Source: Flammula alnicola (Eukaryota; Basidiomycota; Agaricomycetes; Agaricales; Strophariaceae). Taken from it: a stretch of DNA of 64,000 nucleotides. Below are positions 32,521 through 44,248 of the stretch, piece by piece. The position numbers were made by a program, and so were the translations under genes. The notes under the pieces were generated by a model. That model was not told the origin of the DNA. It made no database searches and worked only from the letters and a program-made list of their open reading frames with translations. Within the stretch, counting starts at the first letter, position 1. Every line of letters starts with the position of its first letter. The DNA lies in contig JADNRV010000058.1 in the NCBI GenBank assembly GCA_015499995.1, positions 186,001 to 250,000 on the forward strand. Direction: 5' to 3'.

Positions 32521-34975
32521 TTAAGAATCCATATCTACATCTCCACCAATACTCTTGTCTTCTGGTCCAATGTGCATACCTAAAGGAAATCCAGCTGACA
32601 CCAGCTGCCTGGCCATTTGCTTCCTCACAAGCCTGGATAGTAGAGGGATGCAGAAAAGAGAAGGAAAATCTGAGCTGGTATCTAAATCAAAAAGAAAAAA
32701 GAAATGAACGGACCTATGAAAAAGATCCAATGGTCCCTCACTCTGAGTCACCACTCTGCTTTTTCTACTCCTGTCTTTATCTTCTACTGTCGTATCACTG
32801 ACATCGTATCCATGAATCGGTATCCAGCTGCTCAAAGGGCTTGTCCCAGGCTCATAGCTCGCCTCTGCAACATACAGTAACAGGCCATCAGGTTGCACAA
32901 GCGCAGACGTCGGTGCGAGAGTTGTCAGATTCGCATTACTGTTATCACTGGTACCCGGACCAGGGGCACCGAATTGCAGCGGCGCCTCGACTTCCATCCC
33001 AGTATCTACCGAGAGACCAGTTTCATTGTGATCCACGGCTATGGACGTCCCGCTCACATGTCCAGTAGTAGGAGCATGTGTAGGGCCAAGCGTAGAAAGG
33101 GGAAGACTGACGCTGATCTCTCTTACACTCCTCGCCGCAGGTATGACGTGAGCATCCAGCGCGGCGAGCGTCGTATTCGTTTGATACGGCACCGGGACGA
33201 AGGTGGTCGGGTACGGGAAATGATATTGCCTCTGCTCCTGCTGCTGTCCAGGTTGACTATTCACATCGCTTGCGTTCTGATCATGCGACACATTTTTGGC
33301 TGGTGACGAAGAGGCAGACGATGAGGTCGGCGCTACGAAGTGGAAAGATGGCGGTGGTGTTCGCGTCAGCTCCGCGAGGCGAGTGTCGCGCCACCAGAAT
33401 CTTTACGTCCGAAATGAAAAGATGGTCAGCGAAAATTGCAATGAAAGGAAACGAGGTTGAGCGGCTGACAGCCGCACCGCAACACAACCACATTCAAATC
33501 GTAGATCGGCGCGGATGCAGGTGCCCAAACAATCCCCGCAAACTCCAAAGCAAAGCAAAACTTACCTAAAACCGGCCTCGCACTCGCCCACATCCTGCCC
33601 CTTCCACCTAACCACGTCCAACACATGCAAGATCCCGTTCTCGCGCCAATTCGCGTCGAGGATGCAGTCGAGCACCGTGAGGGGCGGCAATGCCGATGGG
33701 AAGCGCGCGAGCAGCGACTTCCCCAGAAGTCTTGAGCGCAGTGTCGTATTCGGTACTGGGAAAAGAGGAGGTCGCGAGTAAGGTGATTTAAGGAGGGTTA
33801 AGACACGATAGGAAAAGAAAAAGAAATAAGAGAGGACGGAAGAAAAATAAGAGAAAGACCCACCAACCCCAGCGACGCCCGCCGACTGCTGCGTTACGGC
33901 CAGACAGCGCTTGCCCACCGGCACAGGTGCCACCGCGACCCATCCGTGCTCCAGATCCCTCGGCAGTCCATCATGGTCATGGTCATCATCGTGGTCCATT
34001 CTCTCGGCCCACACCTCGTCCCCGCGCATCTCCAAGAGCTCCGCGTACATGCACTTGTCCGCCCATTTACTGCCCCCTTTGTACCTGCTGCTTGTTGACG
34101 CTTTGTTCGCCTCCGCACGCCGCTTGTGCGAGTTCTTCCCGCCGCGTTTGCGCGGTTTCTTCGAGTCTGCTAAAGAATCTCCTAAGGGAGCTGTTGCGGC
34201 CGAGGTTGGGTCGCTAGTGGACGCTGGGTATTGAGATGAGGTGGAAGGGGATGTCGATGCCACGGGGTGAGAATACCCGGCGGGTATGAGTCGTAGCTTT
34301 GTTGGTACGAAAAATGGGATGTCGAGGATGAAGCGAACGACTCTGATCCACCTACGCCTCCGCTTGCATCTTTGGCTGAAAGAGATACATGCTGGCGCGT
34401 ATACGCATCCGATGCGGAGCTCGAGACAGTAGCGACACCAGGAGCAAAATCAGAATTCGTTGCTTGAAGTAGGGATGCGTAGGCAGCTACCGAAGCAGCG
34501 GCCAAGCCAGGTTTGTTAGAAGTCGCGCTGTCATCGACCTCTTCCTCATCGCCACCTTCGTCGTCCGATGGCTCTGCGAGGCTAAGCTCTGCGAAAAGAT
34601 CGAGTTGCCGCGAAGAGTCTATCTTCTGTGCTCTGCGCTGGGGATGGATGATGAGTTGGAGTCGTTGTAAGGCAGAAATGAGAGGAAACTTACGCGTTTT
34701 TGCTCTTCCAAGGCCTATATGTGTGCAGAATGAGGGGTTAGTTACTTAGAAAGCAGAAATGATGCGAAAAGAGGGAATAGAAGGGCATAAAGCAGGACGA
34801 TCCCCAACACCAACTTGGCCGCCTTACATTAGGCATTTGAAAAGCACGAGCTGAACAAAGAAACAGAAAAGAATGACAGACCGACCTTGGTGCGCCTGGC
34901 CTCTTGCGAAACGAGCTTGTCCCGTATTGTGGTAGGAGGAAGCTTGTAGCTTGTTTTCCTGTCCGTCGTATACAT
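32521..34975 (-). CDS. SNUPN: Snurportin-1 homologue (m3G-cap snRNP import adaptor)
   Basis: Nuclear import adaptor that binds the trimethylguanosine cap of spliceosomal snRNPs and importin beta. Exon 1 (34886-34975, exactly 30 codons) gives MYTTDRKTSYKLPPTTIRDK and LVSQEARRTK. Spliced to ALEEQKR and RRAQKIDSSRQLDLFAELSL, this makes an importin-beta-binding-like basic N-terminus. A low-complexity linker and a basic stretch (KKPRKRGGKNSHKRRAEANK) follow. The cap-binding core has WADKCMYAELLEM, HGWVAVAPVPVGKRCLAVTQ, VPNTTLRSRLLGKSLLARFP, LDCILDANWRENGILHVLDV and VRWKGQDVGECEAGFR, then FWWRDTRL. The C-terminal region has YVAEASYEPGTSPLSSWIPI and GPLDLF. The stop is at 32521-32523. It shares a 153-bp divergent promoter region with CDC8. 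It looks intact. Confidence 0.88.
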
Positions 34976-35128
34976 GCGATAGGAGAGAATAAGACTGCTG
35001 TGTCGATGACCAGCCCTAACTCCGATTTTGATGAACTCCCTTCTTTGTAAACGTGACGGTGCTTCGGGCTATTCTCTTTTACTTTCCAGATCACAGCTAC
35101 TGGACGTTTCGCCAGAACTAGGGCTAAC
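34976..35128. promoter_or_regulatory. Shared divergent promoter region snurportin / thymidylate kinase
   Basis: 153 bp between the two start codons. No obvious TATA element was seen. Short spacing suggests co-regulated or overlapping promoters of two housekeeping genes. Confidence 0.5.
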
Positions 35129-35954
35129 ATGCCGTTGCCTACACCCCCGAGACGGGCGCCATTTATTGTTATCGAGGGTCTCGACCGGTCAGGCAAGACG
35201 ACGCAGACTTCAAAGTTGCATGCGCGTCTGCAAAGGAATGGCGTAGAGGCGAGCCTTATGAAATTTCCGGGTGCGTTGCTCCCTCTTCTTTATATTCAAG
35301 GCACATATCTAACGGTAACAAGTCTTTACGTAGACAGAACGACAGCAATAGGCAAGATGATTGATTCGTATCTACGTTCAGCCTCTGAACTGGACGATCA
35401 TGCCATTCACCTTTTATTTTCTGCGAATCGTTGGGAACTTGCGTAAGTGCATCTCAACTTTTTAGATGTATGTCGTGACCGACTGTCGGAATAGGCCCAC
35501 GATTGAAAAATTGCTGAACGCAGGGACCCCTGTGGTATGCGATCGATACGCGTTTTCAGGCATCGCGTTCTCAGCGTCGAAGGTTGGCCCGGACGGCGAG
35601 CCTCTTCTGCCCTTCGAATGGTGCCGCAGTCCAGATGTCGGCCTTCCTGCACCCGATATTGTGTTATTCTTTGACATAACGCCAGAGAAGGCAAAGGAGC
35701 GCGGTGGGTATGGAGAAGAGAGATACGAGAAAGAAGAGATGCAGCTGCGGGTGCGGAAATTCTTTCATCGGATTGGCGAAGAAATGGTCGAGGAAGATGA
35801 AAAGGCTGCAGGATCTCGAGACGAGATTGTTCGATGGGTATCGATTGATGCAGGAAGAGAAATTGAGGAAGTTGAGCAGGAAGTTTGGAGCCTTGTCGAT
35901 CCGCTTGTCAAGGAGGGCGTGAAGGGTCCCGTACGGAAGTTGTGGTCCTCATAG
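35129..35954 (+). CDS. CDC8: Thymidylate kinase (dTMP kinase)
   Basis: Phosphorylates dTMP to dTDP in dTTP synthesis. Three exons (35129-35270, 35334-35442, 35495-35954) give 236 residues. The P-loop is in FIVIEGLDRSGKTTQTSKLH, where DRSGKTT is the eukaryotic TMPK signature. DRTTAIGKMIDSYLRS follows at the next exon junction, then LLFSANRWELA. The DRY motif is in VVCDRYAFSGIAFSASK, substrate-binding residues lie in PFEWCRSPDVGLPAPDIVLF, and the LID region is around GGYGEERYEKEEMQ. The C-terminal extension VKGPVRKLWSS resembles other fungal members. Exon lengths sum to a multiple of three and no damage is seen. Confidence 0.95.
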
Positions 35955-36315
35955 CAGTGATACTGGCGGGGGCGGCTCTCTCAGGCTCTCTTATGTCGCA
36001 AGCAGCGCAGATCCAAATATGTCTACTACGCAACTTGAGTAACGAGTTTGTCGATGAGGACCATGACATAAGCCCTAACCCCGATTTTGGGTTTACTCTG
36101 AACTGAACGTTCACCCCCAGTGAAAACGGGTTCCGGGAGGTTCTGGGGAGGGTGCCTTTCCTCTGGTCGAATCCGGGCAAGGCCGGGCGGTTCCGCATTC
36201 GATGGATGAGAAAGACAAAATAGATTTTGACATCGATTACGACGATAGCATACGTCTCCTTCCAACCTTCTTGTTCGAGTTTGCTCACCCATCCTGTTTA
36301 CCCACATCCTATCTA

Positions 36316-39300
36316 ATGCCGACTAAGAAAAGGCCCTGCTACTGTCCTAATTGCAAGGGAGAGCTCCGCGACTCGAAAACCGTGAAGAAACATGCCAAGA
36401 AAGACACTGCAATCGCACTGGCATCTGCACAGGACTCGGATGCTCGAAAAGATGAATATGAGCGAGCAAAGCTGTATGGTGATCAAGTGGACAATGGCAT
36501 GTACAGAGAAGAGGATGATGGAATTTCAGTGAGCTTGGAAGAAGATGTGGCAGAGAGGGGATCGGAGAGACCAAATAAAAGGCGCCGTCTTGACGACGAG
36601 GATGTGGTGGGTCTACGTCTTATGATACGAACACAAATATCATATTTCGACTTGTCAATATTCAATACATGAATTATGTTATTGCAGAATGCACATGAAG
36701 CTGATGGAAGCCAAAGAAGTGCACCAAATGACGAATACGCCGACGAAAATCAGACTGGAAATAGTACTGACAACTTTTGGGAACCTTCTCCGGAAGTATA
36801 CAATGTACGCGGTCATAAGTTTCTATTTTTTGTTTCGAATTAATCTGGTTTATGGTTAGGAAATTGATCAGCAGGCATTGGATAAGACCAAGCCGTTTCC
36901 TTGGCCTGAACGAAATGTGCATGGGCCTGATTCTGAGTCCGAGGAAAGCGAGCCGCTGCAGGAACCTGAATCTGAAGACGAGGAGGAAGAAGAGCTTCGG
37001 GCAAGAACAGAGGCCCTCAATCTACTCAACAATCTTGTCCCTGACGAAGAAGATGACTTACAACCTGACAACAATGACGAAGAAGATTCTGTCCCATCCT
37101 CTATTGAACATCTCAAGATAGCCCAATCATTTATCGAAGCAATAAAAAACGCGACGCTCGATAATGGAAAATTGGACGCATCTGCCACTGAAAGGCTTCG
37201 AAATCCAGACGAGGAAATAATCGACATATCCGATCCCGATACTCGCTTTTCTTTGGATCTTTATATGTCTTGCACAAATGCATCCGAGGCGACTTATAAC
37301 AGTGTCCGGCAGTCTATTCTTCGACGATTCCCAGAAACCGACATCCTTTCTCATTACCTGGCCAAAAAACTCGTCTCTGACATCAGTGGTGTCGTCTCTG
37401 TCTGTGATGATATGTGCATAAACTCTTGCCATGCTTTTACAGGGCCTTTTGCCGATTTGGATGCTTGTACAATGTGCTCCGAGCCGCGGTATACATATAT
37501 CGGGTCAGGGCGTCGGCAGAAAAAGGTCCCTCGGCAGCAGGCTTGTACGCTACCATTAGGCCCTTAGATACAGGCTTTGCGACGGTCGGTGCATGGAGCT
37601 AATGCTATTCGATATCGAGACCAGAAAACGCGGGAAATTTTTGACGCACTGGCCGAACTCGAGGATGACCTTGACGCTGTTTATGATGATATCTTTTGCG
37701 GAGATGATATCTTGAAACTCACGGAAACCTTGCATCTTACGAGCGATGATACCACAGTCATATTCTCGCTCGATGGTGCTCAGCTATATCAAAGCAAGAA
37801 GTCCGACACCTGGATAGCCATCTGGATTGTTATGGACTACGATCCCAAGACGCGCTCTCGATCTAAACGCGTCCTTCCGGCCCTCATTGTCCCTGGACCT
37901 AATAAACCGAAACATATTGATTCCTTTCTTTTTCGTGGCTTTCATCATCTATCTGCAATTCAGCGCGAGAATAATGGAGCAGGCATTCGGGTTTTCGATG
38001 CTGTCAAGAAAGCTGTGGTGTCATCTCGTACTATCCTTTGGGCTGCAACTGCCGATGCTGTTGGTTTGACGGAAATTGACGGCCGTGTTGGACATCATGG
38101 ATGTCATGGTTGCAGGAAAGGATGCGAGATGAAAGGACGTCACAAACCATCCAGCGGACACTATTTTGCAGCCCACCTCAAGCCAAACAATAATCCAGTC
38201 CCAGATTGTAATCATGCCGATTTCGACTTTCATAACTTTGAGTTTCAGCTATTGCCCGAAGCTTATCACGCCAAACTCACTCTGGTTATCAACTCAACTG
38301 ATCAGAATGACTACGAAAAGAACCGCAAGCTTACGGGGATTAGCAAACCATCCATTCTTGCCGGATTACATCCCTCCTACATCCTTCCCATCCCGCTTTG
38401 TTTCACACTCGATCTCATGCATCTAGTTGGGCTAAATCTCGGTGAACTTCTTATTCCAATCTGGCGAGGAACATTCAAATGTGAATCAACTGACAGTAAG
38501 GCTACCTGGGACTGGGCTACACTTGTTGGTGAAACCTGGCAAGCTCACGGAAAACTCGTCGCTAAAGCCACAAAATTCTTTCCGTCATTTTTCCACCGCC
38601 CTCCTCGAAACCCAGCAGAAAAGATATCCAGTGGTTATAAAGCAACAGAATATTACCTCTATCTCTTCGGACTTGGGCCAGCATTTTTCCGAACGGTTCT
38701 ACCTAAAAAATACTGGAAAAACTTCTGCAAACTTGTGCGAGGCGTCCATATTATCATGCAAAGGCGGATAACGGGACATCAAGTACAAGAAGCACATAGC
38801 TATCTTGTTCAGTTTGTGGAGGAGTACGAGAACATTTACTACCAGCGACGGGCAGATAGGCTGCACTTTAATCGACCCTGCCTTCACTCACTTCTTCACA
38901 CATCCCCCGAAATTCTCAGAGTTGGCAACGGATGTAATACGGACCAATACACCATGGAGCGTGCAATCGGAGAGCTTGGAAAGGGTATTCGACAACCATC
39001 TAACCCATTCGGAAATTTAGCTCAGCTTGCACTTCGACGAGCACAGATCAATGCTGTGAAAGCAATTTGCCCTGAGCTCGACGAAGACCTTGTCCAACAC
39101 CTTCCCCAATATTCCTGTGATCTTGGTCAAGGCTATGTCTTGCTTCGACCACGCGAGAGGATTGCACAAGAATTTTCTGATACAGAACTTGACGCCATCC
39201 GATCAGTATGTGAGAAGGAGAAACGGCAGAAATGGGGCCGACTCCAGCTCCCCAATGGACAAATTGCACGAAGCCGATATTCGGAGACCAAACGACACTC

Positions 39301-39737
39301 TGAAGACACGCGGATTTCAAGAAATGTCAAGGTATGGACCTATGGTTACATTCGGTGTCTCAAATGCTTTATATTCTAATAATCAACTCAAACGCAGCTC
39401 AGTATCGATGGCAAATTTGAGTTTGCTGAAGTGCAATACTACTTTTTTGACAGAGATGACGACGAACCTGGTGCCCAAGTCGCCTATGTGCTTCTCTCGT
39501 TTTATGGCCCTCCAAACCAACAGATGCTCATCGAGTCATCACACACACTTCATGCATGCGAGTACAGAGGCCAAGATAATCTTCGTTGTCTTCCAGTTAC
39601 AGAAATTATCTCAGTTGTCTCGATGCAACCACTTCCCCGTCGACCGGAAGATCCATCATCCAGAAAACCTCTGGTTTGTTGTAGAGAAGTCCGGTTTGGA
39701 TGATGTGCAGCTCGTAGGGTATGAGGGAGAGCTCTAA
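36316..39737 (+). pseudogene. Tnp2-family transposase with nonsense codon and frameshift
   Basis: DDE-type transposase of the CACTA/CMC group (Tnp2). The start MPTKKRPCYCPNCKGELRDS has a CxxC...H finger-like motif (an in-frame ATG also lies at 36202). Acidic exons follow, then a conserved long exon with NSCHAFTGPFADLDACTMCS, KKVPRQQACTLPLGP, VIFSLDGAQLYQSKKSDTWI, IVMDYDPKTRSRSKRVLPAL, PGPNKPKHIDSFLFRGFHHL and GHHGCHGCRKGCEMKGRHKP. A later exon contains MERAIGELGKGIRQPSNPF. A TAG at 37565-37567 sits exactly where the family usually has a glutamine (GP-Q-xQAL). A +1 shift is needed near 39650 to read the C-terminal FVVEKSGLDD to the stop at 39737. The protein is presumably inactive. Confidence 0.88.
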
Positions 39738-39936
39738 AGTTAGAATAGTTTTGAATTTACAAAGTATGTAACTTCACATTAGACGATAGCTTCACAAAAG
39801 AAATGTCGAAAAGAATGTTCGAGTCCCAGAATACCTTTTTGGACACCCATCATCTGGTCACATGCTCGCGACGCGTCAAAGCAACTTCGTCCAAGTTCGA
39901 ATTCCTTACTCCCCTTCTTTCTTCCCTACCTCCACC

Positions 39937-42216
39937 ATGTCCCATTCCCAGTTTCCCAATAATCAATATGTTGATACAAATTTCTCAGGACAAAAATCTG
40001 CAGTGCAGAATGGCTTTCAGAGTCAAGGATTCTTTCAGATGGCCGAGCAAAATAGGATGCAAGCGGAGGCAGTAAGTTTGACTGATCTTTCCTGTGAAAT
40101 TTTTGCTCAGACCGTTCTGATTGATAGGCTCATGCTCGTGATATGCCCCATAACCATTTACTACGAGATGACATCCTCAATCTCGTTGGATCTGCGTCCA
40201 AGCAGATGTTGCTGGCATCCGAAAACCCAGCATTCTTCCAGCTTTTTGAAGAGAATATCCGTTTAAAAGCGGATTTAAATGCGAAAGCGTAACAATCAAT
40301 AGATTATATGCGCATATATACTGACTGATTATATATTCAAGGGAGCTACTGTCCCATTTGAAGGAAAAGGACAAAATCCCCATCATTAACCCACCCTCGT
40401 CCTCTACCAAACCATCGCAATTTACCTTGGTCATTCCAGACTCACCACCTCCTTGTGATCGTACTGATTTCCCAGATGTTCGCTTTTGGAACCGGAAAGA
40501 ATGGTCCGCATATATCCAGAAGCAACAGGCGAACGGCAGTTTGTTGAAAAAGCTCCGGTTTGTGACGCAGGAAGATGGCGACATGGTCTCCGAGGAACGC
40601 TTGTCCGCTATGTCCAAGGAAGCAAAGTCGCTTTGGGCAACTCTGTATCTCAAGCGCCTTGACCCTAACAACTGGGGTATCAAGACTACGATGGCAAGCG
40701 ACTTTTTCAGCAACTCAATGCGGATCAAATTTCCAGAATTTCGATGGTGCGAGAATGACTGGAAAATTGAGGCATTTGCAACCATTCGGTACTCTGAATG
40801 GAAACCCATTCGGGACTCAGGAATGCTCTCACGTAAGTTATTCTACCCAAACTCCGTTATTATTCTACTTATTGTTTAAACCAGGTGAAAATCCTTCGAT
40901 CAACGCCCACATCAAGCGCAAGTCTGGTGTCGATGATGGAGCCAGCAAACCTCGACCTGCGAAGAAGCAGAAACAAGCGCGCCCAGCTCCAGAAGACATC
41001 ATCGAGCTTGAATCAGATTTGGAAGAGTCCAACAGGAAGAGACCGCGTGCCGGGCCATCCAAACGACCTGAAGTAAACGCCACGTCATCGACTCCTCATC
41101 AAATCGCTGCCGTCTCTTCATCTCAAGTCGATAATTCTTCTTCAACTCCCTCTTCTACAACGGCCGTGACTCCAGCTCCAGCCACCTCACACCCTGTAGA
41201 GGTACAATCCACCATTGTGAGTATCTTGATTTTGATATTATTTAAACTATAGCGAGATTGTGCTAATATTTATTCTCTATTTTCAGATTGTCTCTCCGGC
41301 TTCTTCGTCTCTAATTCCTTTGTCTCCGAGCTCTCAGGCTGCCCGTAGCAGTGAGACATGCATTTCTCAGGTAAGTTTTCCTTCTGTATTTTAAATCTTA
41401 TAACACTTTTTACTGACTAGGCAGCATTACCTGAGCCTATCCCCACGCTGAACGATTTATCGGCTGATTTGAATAATGACAACTTGGCTGAGAGCGGGGG
41501 AGCTTCTACTGTAAGTGATTTCACAATGTTCGCTTTGCACATTCATACTATCATCCCATTTATAGCTTGGTAATGTGACGAACACCTTGGCGTCTCCGGA
41601 GAAGCAGCCTGAGGTTGCACCTGCGAGTACCGTACCTACCACGCGCACCCGAGGGCACCGAAATGTATGTTATTGTCATCCGCATTTGAATTGCGCTCAT
41701 AGATCTCTATCGTTCTCTTGCGCATAGAGTAATATCTTGTACGTGACCTTGTCCCGTCTCATGGAATTATGCTAACTGAGCGATTAGATCAAATCTCTCG
41801 ATCCCAAAGCCTGCCGAGGACATGCTGGCACCCATTAGCAACAGCGGTGCCGCCTCCTCGACCTCGGAGGCCGTGTCTAATGCCAGCAAGGGCCGAGTAG
41901 CAAAATCAGAAAAGCTTCTGGAGGCGAATGGCTCTTCTTCTGCGAGGTAACACATTTCATTTCCTTAACATCCTGCTTTACATGCTCAAATGATTATTTA
42001 TTAGGAATCTTTATGTTATCGACTACCTCAAAGCGCACGGACCAATCCTTCTCTCTGCGTTCAAGCCGATTTGGGACAACATCGACCGCGAAACACTTAG
42101 GGTAAGCTTTGTTTTCAATTTTAAACATCGAGACGCTTATTTCAATTCAGGATTATCAAGCTCGGGCGCTCGCGATAAAGAAGAATGCCAAGTCGGCTGC
42201 AAACACCTCAAAGTAG
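39937..42216 (+). CDS. Second gene of the Tnp2 element, function unknown
   Basis: The start MSHSQFPNNQYVDTNFSGQK has a good ACCATG context. About ten exons with short introns join in frame. A conserved central region reads VRFWNRKEWSAYIQKQQANG, then LWATLYLKRLDPNNWGIKTT and FPEFRWCENDWKIEAFATIR with YSEWK. A disordered Ser/Pro/Thr-rich tail (KRKSGVDDGASKPRPAKKQK, basic and NLS-like) and a last exon DYQARALAIKKNAKSAANTS end at the TAG at 42214-42216. I do not recognise a named domain. Companion genes next to Tnp2 transposases are known in CACTA elements (TnpA-type DNA-binding proteins), so a terminus-binding or regulatory role is a reasonable inference. No stop or frameshift was noticed, in contrast to the transposase. 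Confidence 0.65.
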
Positions 42217-42701
42217 CTTCAGCGCTCCTATAATACCCCGAACAAACATCATTGCAAGTCCCTTATTCTTATTTTTATGCACTTCACATAGTCGGACTGC
42301 GAGATCGCGAGCATGGACACTGTAAGGGTCAGTGTCCAGTAGACAGCAGAGTACAGTAGACAGCAGATTAGATACAGTTTCGCCCGGATGTAACCAGATA
42401 TCCACAGATAATTGAATCATTTGACAACATTGAAATCACCCAGAATTAACCAGATTGAAGCAGCTGAGGCTAGATTACACCGGATACATCTGGTACTGTA
42501 CGGACTACAATGGACAGGTCATCCCAGATTCAACTAGAAAGGGGGGAAATCCTCTGGGCGGAACCGGTCCCCTCTGGTATTTCAGACCAACCCAGATCCA
42601 CCCGGCTTTATCCAGCTTGGCCCGGAACCCGTTCTCACTGGGGTTCACCCCCGGTTCCCCTTCCTCTTTACCAGCACACAATCAGACCTGAGACTAAGAA
42701 T

Positions 42702-44248
42702 ATGGACATCGACCTCCCCTACAAATTAGAATCTGTGGCCGATCTACCTGGTCTGTCTTATTCCATTCATTTCTATTCTACATCTCGACTTCTTTATCTG
42801 TCGCCGCATCCATCTGAACCGTATGCAACCTAACAGGCCACGAAGACCGCGCTTGGCATGTCGCATGGAACCCTGAAAAACCGCTCCTCGCCTCCTGCTC
42901 TGCCGATAAGACTGTCAGGATTTACTCATATTCTACAACGCCATCCGTGGACAACAAGGACCCGAAATCGATTCCCTCCTCAACATACACATTCAAACTC
43001 CTCACGAGCATCCCAACGGGGCATGCAAAGACCGTGCGAGCAGTAGCATGGTCACCTTCCGGAGAGACACTTGCTACAGCTTCATTCGACTCCAACATCG
43101 GGATATGGGAGTGCGAGAAGGGAGATGGAGGCGACGATGACGAAGGCGGAGATGCATCGGGAGAGTGGGAATGCATAAGCACGCTGGAGGGCCACGAGAC
43201 TGAATGCAAGAGCGTCGCCTACTCCGCATCTGGTACCCTCCTTGCGAGCTGTAGTAGGGATAAGACAGTGTGGATCTGGGAAGGTGCGTATCACATTTGT
43301 TATCTTTGTTACAGTGTAATTGCTCACCTTTTTATCGATGATAATGTTATCCTTTAATTCTTGCACGTAGTACATCCCGATGGCGAGTTCGAGACAATAT
43401 CCGTCCTCATGGAGCACACGCAAGATGTCAAGTGTGTTGCATGGCATCCAACTGAAGAAGTCAGTCATCTTGCTTGTTGCTCGGACTTTTTTATTGCACG
43501 ATTCCCATCTTGTTTCGCTCTCTCTTGGTCTACAACTATGGAATCACGAACTAACCGTCTATATAGATCCTCGCCTCTGCCTCCTACGACGACACCATCA
43601 AGCTCTACATCGAAGACCCCTCCGACGACTGGTTCTGCTTCGCCACTCTCACCGGACACACCTCCACCGTCTGGTCTCTTGCCTGGTCGCCCGCCTTTGG
43701 CCCCGACACGCATCGTACGAGCGCAAGCTACCTCGCTTCGGCAAGTGAGGACATGACCGTGCGCGTGTGGAAGCGCGTCGCGGAGCATAAATGGGAGTGT
43801 GTCCTTGTCCTAGGCGGCCACGAACGGAGTGTGTACAGCGTCGGTTGGGGCCGTGGCGTGCCGCCTCGGAGCACAGGTCCTGCAAGAGAAGGTGATGAAA
43901 GAGACGGTGATGAGACCGAGAAAGGACTCTACCTCGGTTGGCTAGCGAGCGCGGGCAGCGATGGGAAGGTGCTCATTTGGGAGCTTTGGGTAGGTTTTTC
44001 TTATTCTTTCCTGTCTCATTTCATTACCCATCTGATCTTCTTATTCCGCACAGGAACCTTCTTCGTCAACTACAACCTCAGCCACAACGCCACCGAGACA
44101 TAAACTCCTCGCGTCCCTTCCATCTGCACACGGTGTGCACGATGTCAATGCCGTCGTGTGGTGCCCGCGCAGCGGCCTTGAGGACCTCTTGGCCACGACA
44201 GGGGACGACGGTCATACGCGGGTGTGGAGGGTTGTTCCTAGTACTTAG
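42702..44248 (+). CDS. CIA1: Cytosolic iron-sulfur assembly WD40 protein CIA1/CIAO1
   Basis: Seven-bladed WD40 propeller of the CIA targeting complex that hands Fe-S clusters to cytosolic and nuclear apoproteins. The ATG at 42702 gives [17 protein letters not shown], spliced to [20 protein letters not shown]. Blades follow: [40 protein letters not shown] with [101 protein letters not shown] and [20 protein letters not shown]. It ends VWRVVPST at 44248. Four to five short introns occur. It is intact. The Tnp2 element inserted just upstream probably reshaped its promoter. Confidence 0.93.

Larger units (their letters stand above)
36116..42642 (+). mobile_element. 6.5-kb Tnp2-type DNA transposon with TIRs and target duplication
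   Basis: The ends are inverted repeats of about 22 bp with one mismatch: CCCAGTGAAAACGGGTTCCG at 36116 on, and the reverse complement of the right end (42621-42642) starts CCCAGTGAGAACGGGTTCCG. The element is flanked by direct repeats GTTCACC at 36109-36115 and 42643-42649. C runs at the junction allow the boundary to slide by 1-2 bp. It carries a Tnp2 transposase gene and a second gene in the same orientation. The right subterminal part (42220-42600) has repeated CCAGAT/ATCTGG and CAGTAGACAGCAG motifs. It lies between thymidylate kinase and CIA1, leaving only 59 bp to the CIA1 start. Confidence 0.85.
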
